From positions 19,735,490-19,799,489 of the forward strand of contig JAQNBH010000014.1 of NCBI GenBank assembly GCA_028752905.1: 64,000 bases of DNA. The letters run 5' to 3'. A model generated the notes under the pieces. The model saw nothing but the letters and a program-made list of their open reading frames with translations, ran no database searches and was not told the origin of the DNA. A program made the position numbers and the translations under genes. The DNA comes from Cladorhizidae sp. MBARI D1340-BT2. Lineage: Eukaryota > Porifera > Demospongiae > Poecilosclerida > Cladorhizidae. Of this stretch, positions 25,058 through 34,885 are shown piece after piece (the first letter of the stretch is position 1; each line of letters begins with the position of its first letter).

Positions 25058-26198
25058 TCAATTATTGTTGTACAAGTTAAAGCGACTTCTGTGGTTCTGC
25101 ACTGCTTCCTTTTTATCAGGCCTTTCATAATCACTGCAAAGAAGAGGTTTAGGCATATCCTCTGCATGAGCATCTTTGCTTCCAACTCCACTCTGATAAA
25201 CTAACACAGTTTCATCGATGAGGTCATCTACGTATCCTGTAATGAGAAGACAATCATATACATTACAGAAGTCGCTTTAACTTGTACAATAATAATTGAA
25301 TATTACCATAGCTCTTGGAAGAACAACCCTGACCCTTCTTCCAAGCCACCCCCAACACCAGCTAGTTAATTAGCAATATGAAATAAATCTGTAGCACCTA
25401 TAACAATAAAAATAGTATTTGATGTGTTGGTTAATTTGACAACATAGCTACTTACTCATGTAAGGGAATGTGATGAACGCCATACTGCTGCCGATAAAGG
25501 TTGCACATCACTGGCACAGCCTATGCATGTGTCCATAAATAAGCCCTTTAAAGAGAAAATGAAAGAGTTGTGGATGGAATGGCGTAGGACTTGCAACAGT
25601 AGAACATCCCATGGCAATCTCAAGCAGCCCTCAGCAAGATAACAAGCCATTGATTGGGTCTCTGCTGCCTGGGAATCAATTCCAGGAAATTTGATAGATA
25701 GGCTGCTTGAAGGACCCATGTATTGAGGCACACTCGACCAAATCCCTCATGATCTATGATACAGCTGACTACATTTTCACCCTCCTGCATCTTGGACATT
25801 GTCTTGTCAATTACATGGCAGCAAATACACTCAAGACCAGTAGGCATCACCTGGCAATGACCACTGTTTCACCTGTGGAGTAAATCTAGCTAGAGCTAGC
25901 CAATTAATCCTTACCAGTCAGTGTTCTCTAGTCTGTGTTGCAATGAATCATCACTTTCAACAGTGCCTACACTACTATCCTCATCTTCTGAAGGTTCATA
26001 GAGATAAGGCTCTACTGTTCCACTTGATTGCTGCTCTTCAGCTAGGTCTGTATCTGATATTTCAGATGAACTTTCAATTGCTGAAGAAGAAAAGGAGAGG
26101 TGCAGGCTGCTAGAGCTAGTTCTAGAGCTAGTTACAGAGACAGAGTCCTTCTGTTTCCAGTGTATCAGCCATTGAAATCAGTCTCCTTGTGACATCAT
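25058..26198 (-). pseudogene. P2X7_C-domain protein, right-arm copy
   Basis: Mirror image of the left-arm gene. The first ATG pair is conserved, but a 2-bp loss after MMSQGD gives an immediate TGA. The cysteine core is better preserved (MPTGLECICCHVID, CIIDHEGFGRVCLNTWVLQA). It is then broken by about 180 bp of extra sequence after QAAYL. Unlike the left copy this one continues through the loop into a further 3' exon (acceptor near 25,241), which reads GYVDDLIDETVLVYQSGVGS, MPKPLLCSDYERPDKKEA and HRSRF, stopping at 25,058. The right arm lacks the GFKYPD segment. It supplies the longer view of the ancestral gene. Confidence 0.8.
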
Positions 26199-28029
26199 CG
26201 CGTGGTCACGCCCCCAAACAGGAAGTGACCTGTTGACTGTCAAAATGAGGCCAAAGAAGGCTCTCTAGCGTTTGTTTTTAGAAGCTAAATTTTTTAATAC
26301 ATACCCAGCACATCCTATTGAGCAGATAACAGCAACAACCAAAAAAAAATTTTTTTCCTGCAAGCCTCCCTTTAAAGCTGAGTGGGTTAGGCATCATCCA
26401 TGGTTGCATTACAGCATTTCTCAAGATGGTAAATCTTGTGCTTTGTTTGCTCCCAGCGACATTAGGCAGCAAAAGTTGGGATATTTTAACAAAGCCTTTA
26501 CAGGTCTGGACTAAGCAGTCTTCAGCATGTCTTAGCCATAAAGATCATCAATATCATCATGATTCAATGACAATAATGGTTACTTTCAGAGGTTAGTGTT
26601 CTGCTGCACCAACCCAAAATGTTGCTTGCATGCTCAGCATGCAATGTAAAGAGCAAGTGGCTCCAAATTCAACGGTGGTGAAGTCACTGTTAGAGTGTGT
26701 TTGCTTCTGTGCAATGCAAGATCTTTGTTTTAGAGGTCATAGAGATGATGTTACATCAACCGAGTTCGATAATAAAGGTAACTTTATTGAACTGGTCCAA
26801 TTTAGGACCAAGAGACGGACGAGGTGCAGTGCATAATTTGGAAAATGCACCTCCAAATGCAGTGTGTACCTCTAAGCCCATCCAAATTGAATCAATAGTA
26901 GGTAGCACACTCGGGAACAAGATTATTAAAGAAATAAAAGAAGCAAAGTATTCCACCATATTAGCAGATGAGGTAACAGATGGTGATAATTTGGAGCAGG
27001 TTTTCAATAGTGATATGATTTTCTGATGCAGAGAAACAAATCAGAGAAGAGTTTTTGATTATAATTATTTCTGTAGAAGTATTACAGGTGATTCCATCTC
27101 AACTGCTCCTCTTCCTTGGCTTCAAGCACATGACATAGATGTGGCATTCTGTAGAGGTCAAGGCTATGATGGTGCAGCCAGTATATATGTCTTCCAGCAA
27201 TGTGGGTGTTCAGGCAAGGATCTGTCAATTATACCCGTTAGCTTTGTATGCTCTCTGCCAGAGTCACCAGTTGAATCTTTGTATTATGAGAGCATGCTCA
27301 ATTTCCAATATCAATGGTGTTATTTCAGAAATTGCGAAGTTTATAAAGTATTTCCCAAAGCATCAGCATTTTTTTAAAGCATGTTATTGAATCAGTTCCA
27401 CCTGCAGAGAAAAGAGTTAAACTCAAGAATTTGTCCCAAACATGCTGAGTTCAGAGGACAGAATCCTATTTGGTACTTTATGACTTGTTTGCCATTATCA
27501 ATACTATGGAATCGATTAGCACCAGTAGTTCAGAGTATAGCAATTGGTCTTGGGATTCAGAAAGCTTTACAAAAGCAAATAGTTTCCTTCATCAACTTCC
27601 TTCTTTTGAATTTCTTGTTTCATTCAGTGAATCTTTAGTAGTCTTCGATATCAACCTATCAAAGAGAACTAATGATGTTATGTCTGCATATGAACACATT
27701 TCTGATGCACAACTGGAGTTGGAACCTTTTAAAACAATCTGTGAAGCAAATTCCATGCTTGGTTTGAAGAAATCAAAACTTTTGCTGACAGCATTAACAT
27801 ACCTGTTAGCATTCCCAGGAGTACATCAAGACAAGTACATATAGCCAATGTTTCTGCAAACAGCCCTGAAGTGTACTATCGCAGAAACATCACGATGCCT
27901 TTTTGGAATCACATAACAACAGAAATGGAAACTAGATTTGGATCAATTCACCAGATAAAGATAAAACGGCTTGGTCTCACTCCGTGCACTGATGTGTCTT
28001 ATGCGTCCTCCTCCATCAATGAAGTAGGT

Positions 28030-28632
28030 GAACTGTACAAGTCCGACTTGCCTTCTCCTCCTAAGATGTAGGTGAACTGTACAAGTCTGGCTTGCCTTCT
28101 ACTCCATTAAAGATGTAGGTAAACTGTACAAGTCTGGCTTGCCTTCTCCTCCATTAAAGATGTAGGTGAACTGTACAAGTCTGGATTGCCTTCTCCTCCA
28201 TTAAATATGTAAGTGAACTGTACAAGTCTGACTTGCCTTCTCCTCCTTTAAAGATGTGGTGAACTATACAAGTCTGGCTTGCCTTCACCTCCATTAAAGA
28301 TGAAGGTGAACTTTACAAGTCTGGCTTGCCTTCTACTTCAATAAATATGTAGGTAAACTGTACAAGTCTGACTTGCCTTCTCCTCCATTAAAGATGTGGT
28401 GAACTATACAAGTCTGGCTTGCCTTCTCCTCCATTAAAGATGTAGGTGAACTCTACAAGTCTGACTTGCCTTCTCCTCCTTTAAAGATGTGGTAAACTGT
28501 ACAAGTCTGGCTTGCCTTCTCCTCCATTGCCTTCTCCTCAATTAAAGATGTATAAGTGAACTGTACAAGTCTGACTTGCCTTCTCCTCCATTAAAGATAT
28601 AGGCGAAGTGTGACTTGCCTTTTCCTCCATTG
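28030..28632 (+). repeat. 47-bp minisatellite born inside transposase coding sequence
   Basis: About 12 copies of a unit spanning gatgtaggtgaactgtacaa, gtctggcttgccttctcctc and cattaaa. The first copy is in frame with the hAT 4 transposase (EVGELYKSDLPSPP), so the array is a local expansion of a coding segment. Since 47 is not a multiple of three, the expansion destroys the frame. Confidence 0.92.
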
Positions 28633-28637
28633 CTCTC

Positions 28638-29065
28638 TGTGGGGGCGTAACCCCCAAGGAAGGAACTTAGAGAACCAAATATTATGTGTGAACTATATTT
28701 AGAAGTATTAATAGTATTTTTAGCTAGAACTAGGGACTAGAATTAAGTGTCATAACAACTCTACGTGTTAACATCACCTTATTACCACTTGGAAGTGTTA
28801 CCCAACCTTATTTTAAGTCATGACCTATTCTGATTGGTCGATTCACTTTTCATTTGTGATCCGTGGCCTTGTCTATAAAAGCCTGGCTCTGGACTTCCTT
28901 CTTTTATGCGAGTTTTATTCTGTCATCATTCTGTATCAGTCCTATTAAAACTTTAGCGGCCTAACTGTCAATATCGGGAGGGATTGCAGGGTTGGGAAGA
29001 TTTCAGAGACGGAGACTTACATCTGGTGGCAGCAAATACCAAGAGGGCATAAACAAACCCCCACA
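28638..29065 (+). repeat. 5' LTR
   Basis: 428 bp, bounded by TG...CA. A TATA box (TATAAAA) at 28,874-28,880 marks the promoter of U3, and attaaaac near 28,945 is a possible polyadenylation signal. Nearly identical to the 3' LTR. Confidence 0.93.
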
Positions 29066-29067
29066 AC

Positions 29068-29079
29068 TGGTGGCAGCGG
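29068..29079 (+). promoter_or_regulatory. tRNA primer-binding site
   Basis: TGGTGGCAGCGG lies two bases after the 5' LTR. It is complementary to the 3' end of animal tRNA-Leu (AAG/TAG type, ending CCGCTGCCACCA), which would prime minus-strand DNA synthesis. The downstream match weakens but a gtcgaac block again resembles the complement of a T-loop. Confidence 0.7.
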
Positions 29080-29295
29080 AAAGAGTCGAACTCCACAGCA
29101 TCGAGAGAAAAAAGTCAAACGGCTACTACGAAGACTCAAGAGAAAGATCACAAAGAAATCTCTGTTGGGCCAGAACACTTGTGTATTGTGTATCAGAGTT
29201 ATTATTACGTGTCTTTGTGTGTGTTTTACTGTTGTCTCTTTTATTTGACTACAGGGCTCCAGCGTTTGTGAGTCTGCAATACCGGAAGCTGGTGT

Positions 29296-31086
29296 ATGGC
29301 TGGCAAGGGCGAGCGTACACATCTACAGAAAATCCGATACGAGTCATATTCCTCCTTTCACGTTGCGAGACACCCTTTGGATACACGAGCAGAACCCTAC
29401 TCGCTAAGACCAATAGAGCTAGGAATGTCAGACGACGACACCGATAAGGAAACCCACCTTCACGAGAAGGATACCAAGAAGAGACGGAGAACAACAACTA
29501 AATCACACGAATCCCATGAACAGATGGCAACCTCTCAACAGCCTATGAACGAGATGCAACAGATGCTGAGGGCCATTATGGAGATGCAAATAAGTACTGA
29601 TGCAGCCAGAGAAGAGCGACGTGAACAGGCAGAAATTGCCAGAGAGGCGAGAGACGAGGCCCGATTTGAAGTCCGTCTCACAAGGGAAGCTGAACTTGCA
29701 GCCAAGAAGGCGCAAGAGGATGCAGTGTACAGATCAAAAACAGATGAAACCAAGAAGAACGAATGGAAACTACGGACGATTAAAGCCATCACCCCACAGG
29801 ATGACCTCGAGGTCTACCTGGAGGGACTTGAGAACATTCTTCTTCAGTGTCATGTAGGTGAGGAGGAGTGGCTCTTCTACCTCACTACTAATCTCCAAGG
29901 AAAGTATGCAGCGTTGGTGCAAGGCCTCACAATAGGCACAGACGAGAAGTACAGACAAGTCAAGGGAAGATTATTGGAAGCTGCCGGTCTGTCTACAATG
30001 GAAGCCGGGCAGCAGATCCTGGACTTGAATACATCTGTACTACAAGGGAAGACAGCACTGGACGTGTTCCAGCTGCTCAAGCGTTTGGTACTCAGACTTT
30101 TCAAGGAAGCTGAGTCGATCCAGGATTGCGTCTTAGCCCTGTGCAAGCCAATCCTGAGGAAGATCCTGCCAAAGGATGGTGTAGCGTTCCTAGATCAAAA
30201 GGGACCTAATTCCATGGACACTTTGCTCGAGACGTTACAGCAGTGGTGGTCCATCAACAAGAGTACTCAGGCAGAGGAATCTCTCGGAAGACAGACTACC
30301 TTCCACCAACAGAGATCTCCAAAACCTCCAACATGTTTCTACTTTGGTAAAGTAGGACATCGAATTGCAGAGTGTCGTTCCAAGCTGAGCAACACCAGTC
30401 CATCTACACTGTACCATGGAAGCAACAACAACACAAACGCAGCAGTATCCCCACAGATGACCTGCTACGTATGCCACAAGCCAGGACACAAAGCTCCAGC
30501 ATGCCCTCTGAGGTCATCTAAAGCGATGGGACCACCCTACCAGAAGAGCGTGCAAGTCAAGAGTGAACCAGTGAAACATCTAGTGGTGAGGGCAAGGAAA
30601 CCCATGTTGGTAAACGTAATGAAAGGTATGGTAGGGGATAAAGAGCTAGACTTTGTGTTGGATTCGGGTGCTAGCATTTCTAAGGTTCCTAGGACTTGTG
30701 TGAAAGATGAGGAATTGTTAGAAGAGTGTATTATAGTTGAGGATGCTAATGGTGGGTCGGTTAGGCGCCAGTTAGCCAATGTTGAGCTTAAGTTAAAGGG
30801 GTTTATTAGCAAGGGTGAAGTTGTTGTAGCCCAAGAGGAGACTTTGAAAGGTCAGGTTCTGTTTGCTATTGACTACAGTAAACCAGAGCATTTAAAATTT
30901 GTCACGGAATGTGCTTCAGAGCGACCTGCTCAACCTGTTATGGCAGTGTCGACCCGCGCACAGAGTGAAAGTGTGGCTACCACGGAGGCTGAAGAAGCTG
31001 CTCTCATAGCAGTGGAACAGCGAAAGTGCACACCAGTAGCGGATCTTGTTGGTGAGACTGAGAGTGTTGAACAACAGTCAGTTTAG
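29296..31086 (+). CDS. Gag-protease polyprotein of the LTR element
   Basis: 596 codons, uninterrupted. The N-terminal third is charged and helical, with a coiled-coil-like AREERREQAEIAREARDEAR stretch. A capsid-like region follows (about residues 155-330), in the part of Gmr1-type Gag that gave rise to the vertebrate SCAN domain. The first zinc knuckle near residue 347 has lost its second cysteine (CFYFGKVGHRIAEC). The second near residue 390 is complete (CYVCHKPGHKAPAC). An aspartic protease starts near residue 447, with the catalytic DSGA at about 456. The frame closes with TAG at 31,084 and the next 330 bases stay open in the same frame. The start could be a later ATG (MSDDDTDKE). Confidence 0.88.
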   Translation: MAGKGERTHLQKIRYESYSSFHVARHPLDTRAEPYSLRPIELGMSDDDTDKETHLHEKDTKKRRRTTTKSHESHEQMATSQQPMNEMQQMLRAIMEMQISTDAAREERREQAEIAREARDEARFEVRLTREAELAAKKAQEDAVYRSKTDETKKNEWKLRTIKAITPQDDLEVYLEGLENILLQCHVGEEEWLFYLTTNLQGKYAALVQGLTIGTDEKYRQVKGRLLEAAGLSTMEAGQQILDLNTSVLQGKTALDVFQLLKRLVLRLFKEAESIQDCVLALCKPILRKILPKDGVAFLDQKGPNSMDTLLETLQQWWSINKSTQAEESLGRQTTFHQQRSPKPPTCFYFGKVGHRIAECRSKLSNTSPSTLYHGSNNNTNAAVSPQMTCYVCHKPGHKAPACPLRSSKAMGPPYQKSVQVKSEPVKHLVVRARKPMLVNVMKGMVGDKELDFVLDSGASISKVPRTCVKDEELLEECIIVEDANGGSVRRQLANVELKLKGFISKGEVVVAQEETLKGQVLFAIDYSKPEHLKFVTECASERPAQPVMAVSTRAQSESVATTEAEEAALIAVEQRKCTPVADLVGETESVEQQSV

Positions 31087-32345
31087 ACAGCAGAGGTTGA
31101 AGAGACAGTGGAAGGGAATGAGAGTGAGCCAGCTTCCCTGTGTCCGGAAGTAGAAGGAAATACCGAGAGTAACCCTAGTGTTAGCCAAGGGGAGGATGAT
31201 CTGGTCTTACCCCCATTGATAAAAGGTTCAGAGAGAGAGAAGTTGTGTTTGGAATCTAAGGCTGACAAGTCCCTAGCGGTTTGGAGAAGTTTAGCTGAAG
31301 AAGTTATTAAAGGATTTAAATGGAAGGATGAAGTGATGTTTTTGACAGTGCATGATGCAGCAGCCAAGCGGTGGAAGCATTGGTACTACCCACTAGCTTT
31401 AGGGCGAGAGTTTTGAAGACAGCTCATGATGGCACTGGTCATCTGGGACACAGAAAAGTGCTCCAGATGATTAAGAAAAGTTTTGTGTGGCCGTTGATGT
31501 CAAAGGAGGTGGTACATTATTGTCAGTCCTGTACGGTATGTCAGAGTTGCAGTCGTGCATCAGTTCGGAAGGCACCCATGGTTGAGCGTCCAGTACTTAC
31601 TGAACCCTTTGAGCAGATGGCTTTCGACCTTGTTGGTCCTCTCCCGAAATCCAAGGGCAGGTATAGGTTCATGCTGACCTCCGTGTGCATGGCTACTAGA
31701 TGGCCAGAAGCCATACCTTTAAAGTCGATTACTGCCAGAGCTGTAGCAGAAGGGTTATTGTTAGCCGCACTGCCATTCCTTTACAGCTACTGTCAGACCA
31801 GGGAACACAGTTCATGAGTTCTTTGGTCAAACATTTGTGTCAGTTGTTAGGTATACAACAACTCAAGACCACGGCTTACCATCCCCAGACGAACGGATCT
31901 GTGGAACGGATGCGCTCCACACTTGAGGGCATTCTTACCAAGACTCATCATCAAGGGATTGACTGTGCAGAGCAGGTTCCAGTCGCTCTCTTTGCACTCA
32001 GGCAGATGCCTCACCGTGATTCGTTATTTTCCCCTTTTGAGTTGGTCTATGGACATAACGTCAGGACTCCGCTGGAGATCTTATATGATGAGTGGTCAGG
32101 GAAAGATAGCAGGAATCTAGATGCAGGCAGTTGGGTGGAGCAGTTTCAGGAAAGACTTGAAATAGTCAGGGAAGCAACTAGGCAAAGAATGTCTAAGGCA
32201 GTGTTAGACAGGAAGATTCATTATGACAAAGGTTCTTGTGTGAGGTCATTCCAGGTGGGTAGCATTGTGTGGAGTCATAACCCTGGTATGAACCATAAGT
32301 TGGCAGATGCATGGTCTGGAACCATGGGAAGTGGTTGCTAGACTT
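31087..32345 (+). pseudogene. Integrase region of the LTR element
   Basis: In frame with gag-protease after the TAG at 31,084 (text EGNESEPASLCPEV), until a frame change near 31,380. The integrase then shows the H2C2 zinc module (HDGTGHLGHRKV and YCQSCTVCQ), FDLVGPLP with the first catalytic Asp, LSDQGTQF with the second, and TAYHPQTNGSVERM with the Glu. A second frame change falls near 31,775, inside the catalytic core. The C-terminal part runs to about 32,330, where a third frame change leads into the reverse transcriptase. This domain lies upstream of reverse transcriptase, contrary to ordinary Ty3/gypsy. Confidence 0.88.
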
Positions 32346-33388
32346 AATGCTGTAAATTACCGAGTGAAGAGGTTAGATCAGAAAGGAAACACTAAAGTAG
32401 TCCACATCAATACTTTGAAGGCATGTGTGGACAGAGAAGAGAATGTTTTAAGATTAACTGTAGTGGCTGAAAGTGAAGAGGAAGAAGGGGCAGGGTCTTT
32501 GAGTTTGAGGCAGGTATGTAGTGAGTACAACCAGGAAGATGTTGATGTAGTATTGAGTGAGTATCAGGATGTGTTGAGGAATGAACCAGGAAATACTGAG
32601 AGTGCAGTTCTATCAATTGATTTGTTGGATGAAGTACCTTTTCAGCTTGCCCCTTACCGAATCCATGACAGGCTGAAGCCGGGTGTAAGAAAGGAGTTGG
32701 ATGGATTGCTGGATGCCAGCATAATCTCACCATCTACTAGTCCCTGGGCATCACCCATCGTCCCAGTCACCAAGCCAGACGGATCAGTACACATCTGTGT
32801 AGATTACAGAAAATTAAATGAGAAAACCAAGGCTGACCCCTTTTACATGCCTACATTAGACGAAATTCTAGAGAGGGTAGGGCAGTGTCAGGTCATTTCT
32901 AAGTTGGACCTTAGTAAAGGTTATTACCAGGTGAAGGTAGCAGCTGGGTCGCAAAAAAAACGGCTTTCATTAGCCCATACGGCAAGTACCAGTTTGCCAG
33001 GATGCCCTTTGGGTTGAGAAATGCACCAGCTGTATTTCAGAGGATAATGGATGGAGTTTTGCAGGTGTGCTATGATTGTGCAGCACCGTACTTGGATGAT
33101 GTGATTGTATATTCGATGAGTTGGAAGGAACATATGGTGGATTTGAGGAAAGTATTAAATGTGTTCAGACAGCATGGGCTTACGGCCAAGCCATCAAAGT
33201 ATGTGTGGGGCAGGTCGTACGTTGAGTATTTAGGGCATGTTGTAGGATGTGGGCAGGTAGCAGTACCATCAATGCGTGCAACGGCAATGGCAGAGTTTAA
33301 ACAACCAGTGACTAAGAAGAACATTAGATCTTTTCTGGGCAGTATCAACTATTACAGGAAGTTTATCAAGAACTACAGCTCATTCTGA
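32307..33388 (+). pseudogene. Reverse transcriptase region of the LTR element
   Basis: Motifs in order: ASIISPSTSPWASPIVPVTK, VDYRKLN, ISKLDLSKGYYQV with the first catalytic Asp, MPFGLRNAPAVFQRIMD, and the YLDD box (APYLDDVIVYS). The thumb and connection read KYLGH-like and FLGSINYYRKFI. A run of eight A at about 32,955-32,962 shifts the frame between the LDLSKGYY and MPFGL motifs. A TGA at 33,386 ends the frame before RNase H. The sequence is clearly Ty3/gypsy type. Confidence 0.9.
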
Positions 33389-33949
33389 TCAGTCCTCACG
33401 CCAGCCACTTGCCAGTCTGCACCAGCCAAGGTGGAGTGGACAGAGCGAATGTTGGAGTCCTTCGTCCATTTAAGGTCTGTTTTATGTGATATATGTATTT
33501 TGACGGTGCCTGGCCTGCAGGATGTTCTTTCTTTACACACAGACGCCTCAGCAGGAGGTGTTGGAGCAGTTTTGAATGTGATCTATGAAGGGAAGGAGTT
33601 ACCCGTAGCGTTCTACTCGAAGCAGCTACAGGGAGCAGAAAAGAGATATTCAGCAACGGAACTGGAAGGTTTGGCAGTGTTCAGTACGATTTCGTTTTTT
33701 GCTCATTTCTTGTATGGCAGAAGCTTCACAGTGGTGACAGACCACAAGGCACTTCTACCAATGATTCTAGGGAAATCTCTCAATCGCAGGATCCATGGCT
33801 GGGCTCTGAAGTTACAAAACTACTCCTTCAAGATGATGTACAGGAAAGGATCAGAGAATGGGAATGCGGACGGATTGTCTCGGCAAGCCAGTGCTGAGCA
33901 AGATCAAGAAGATGCAACCGAGGGCGGCTGCAAGCTCAGTGCGGGGGGA
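33389..33949 (+). pseudogene. RNase H region and polypurine tract of the LTR element
   Basis: It continues in the reverse transcriptase frame after the TGA at 33,386. RNase H motifs: LHTDASAGGVGAVL with the first Asp, YSATELEGLAV with the Glu, and VVTDHKAL with the next Asp. NADGLSRQ closes the family's usual tail. The frame runs on to 33,982 inside the 3' LTR, so no chromodomain or envelope follows. The polypurine tract is gcgggggga immediately before 33,950. Confidence 0.88.
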
Positions 33950-34377
33950 TGTGGGGGCGTAACCCCCAAGGAAGGAACTTAGAGAACCAAATATTATGTG
34001 TGAACTATATTTAGAAGTATTAATAGTATTTTTAGCTAGAACTAGGGACTAGAATTAAGTGTCATAACAACTCTACATGTTAACATCACCTTATTATCAC
34101 TTGGAAGTTTTACCCAACCTTATTGTAAGTCATGACCTATTCTGATTGGTTGATTCACTTTTCATTTGTGATCCGGGGCCTTGTCTATAAAAGCCCGGCC
34201 CTGGACTTCCTTCTTTTATGCGAGTTTTATTCTGTCAACATTCTGTATCAGTCCTATTAAAACTTTAGCGGCCTAACTGTCAATATCGGGAGGGATTGCA
34301 GGGTTGGGAAGATTTCAGAGACGGAGACTTACATCTGGTGGCAGCAAATACCAAGAGGGCATAAACAAACCCCCACA
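33950..34377 (+). repeat. 3' LTR
   Basis: 428 bp, TATA box at 34,186-34,192. Differs from the 5' LTR at about nine sites, roughly 2 percent. Confidence 0.93.
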
Positions 34378-34689
34378 CTCTCTATAGAATTTAATAGATG
34401 GAAGATAATATTTATTTCTATGTCATCAGATGACAGGCCTGACACTCTATGACTATGCTGTGATGAAGATACCTATCCTAATATATAGTTATAGCATATA
34501 ACACTACCAATTACTACATGTGAGTCAGAGAGAGCCAACAGTCAGCTGAAGTTGCTGAAGACATATCTTCAGTCTACAATATCGGAAGAGTGATTTGGTG
34601 CTTTGGCAGTTATCAATGTCCATCATAGAATGGTCCAAGATATTAATTTCAACCATCTGGTTGCAGCCTTTGCAATCAAGCACCGTCAG

Positions 34690-34885
34690 TGGAGATGGCT
34701 CTACCCTGCCTACTAACGCAAGCACCCTCGCTGGATGGCTCTACCCTGCCAACTAACACGAGCACCCTCACTGAATGGCCCTACCCTGCCGACTAGCACA
34801 AGCACCCACGCTGGATGGCTCTACCCTGCCAACTAGCACAAGCACCGTCGCTGGATGGCTCTACCCTGCCTACTAACACAGTAAA
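34690..34885. repeat. 40-bp minisatellite
   Basis: Five copies of a unit spanning ctggatggctctaccctgcc and aactaacacaagcaccctcg, directly after the hAT 4 transposase tail. Confidence 0.9.

Larger units (their letters stand above)
24078..26369. mobile_element. Palindromic element carrying P2X7_C gene copies
   Basis: The outer ends are exact inverted repeats (GGAGGCTTGCA and its complement). The target CTTTAAAG is present on both sides (24,070-24,077 and 26,370-26,377), and the interrupted zinc-finger frame of the surrounding hAT rejoins perfectly through one copy. The left arm runs to about 25,092 and the right arm from about 25,265, with a 172-bp loop. Arms are alike but have diverged: the right arm carries about 180 bp not in the left, and lacks about 100 bp of the left. 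Because CTTTAAAG is itself a palindrome, the duplication may be TTAA, TTTAAA or 8 bp. It could therefore be piggyBac-like or hAT-like by target. No transposase is encoded. Confidence 0.85.
28638..34377 (+). mobile_element. Gmr1-like Ty3/gypsy LTR retrotransposon
   Basis: Two 428-bp LTRs (28,638-29,065 and 33,950-34,377) begin TGTGGGGG and end CCCCCACA. They differ at about nine positions by eye. The 5-bp duplication ctctc flanks the element (28,633-28,637 and 34,378-34,382). A primer site TGGTGGCAGCGG follows the 5' LTR by two bases, and a G-rich polypurine tract precedes the 3' LTR. Domain order is gag, protease, integrase, reverse transcriptase, RNase H. Integrase before reverse transcriptase is the copia-like order known in Ty3/gypsy only from the Gmr1 group. 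No envelope-like frame. Pol is broken, so it is not autonomous. Confidence 0.93.
23708..34730 (+). pseudogene. hAT transposase 4, split and decayed
   Basis: Parts in order: a Ser/Pro-rich N-terminal exon (about 23,710-23,940). Next comes a TTF zinc finger that begins YPAKYFFGINHRFK (to 24,076) and resumes AEWVRHHPWLHYS (from 26,377). Then come LRGHRDD-like text near 26,735 (CFRGHRDD), the core acidic motif ILADEVTDGDN near 26,965, and RGQGYDGA near 27,155. The end of the core (YKSDLPSP, 28,040) is expanded into a 47-bp tandem repeat. After the LTR element the frame resumes with SIEFNRWK and the dimerisation tail ITLPITTCESERAN and TYLQSTISEE (34,470-34,600). Many frameshifts and stops are present. 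The break in the zinc finger lies exactly at the CTTTAAAG duplication. Confidence 0.83.

Noticed and set aside
29068..29094. A 27-base tRNA match including the T-loop
   Set aside because: Only the first 12 bases agree clearly with tRNA-Leu; the rest is weak, so a normal short primer site is reported.
28992..29447. 151-codon ORF at the start of the LTR element
   Set aside because: It overlaps gag in another frame, crosses the LTR and primer site, and has no domain; treated as chance.
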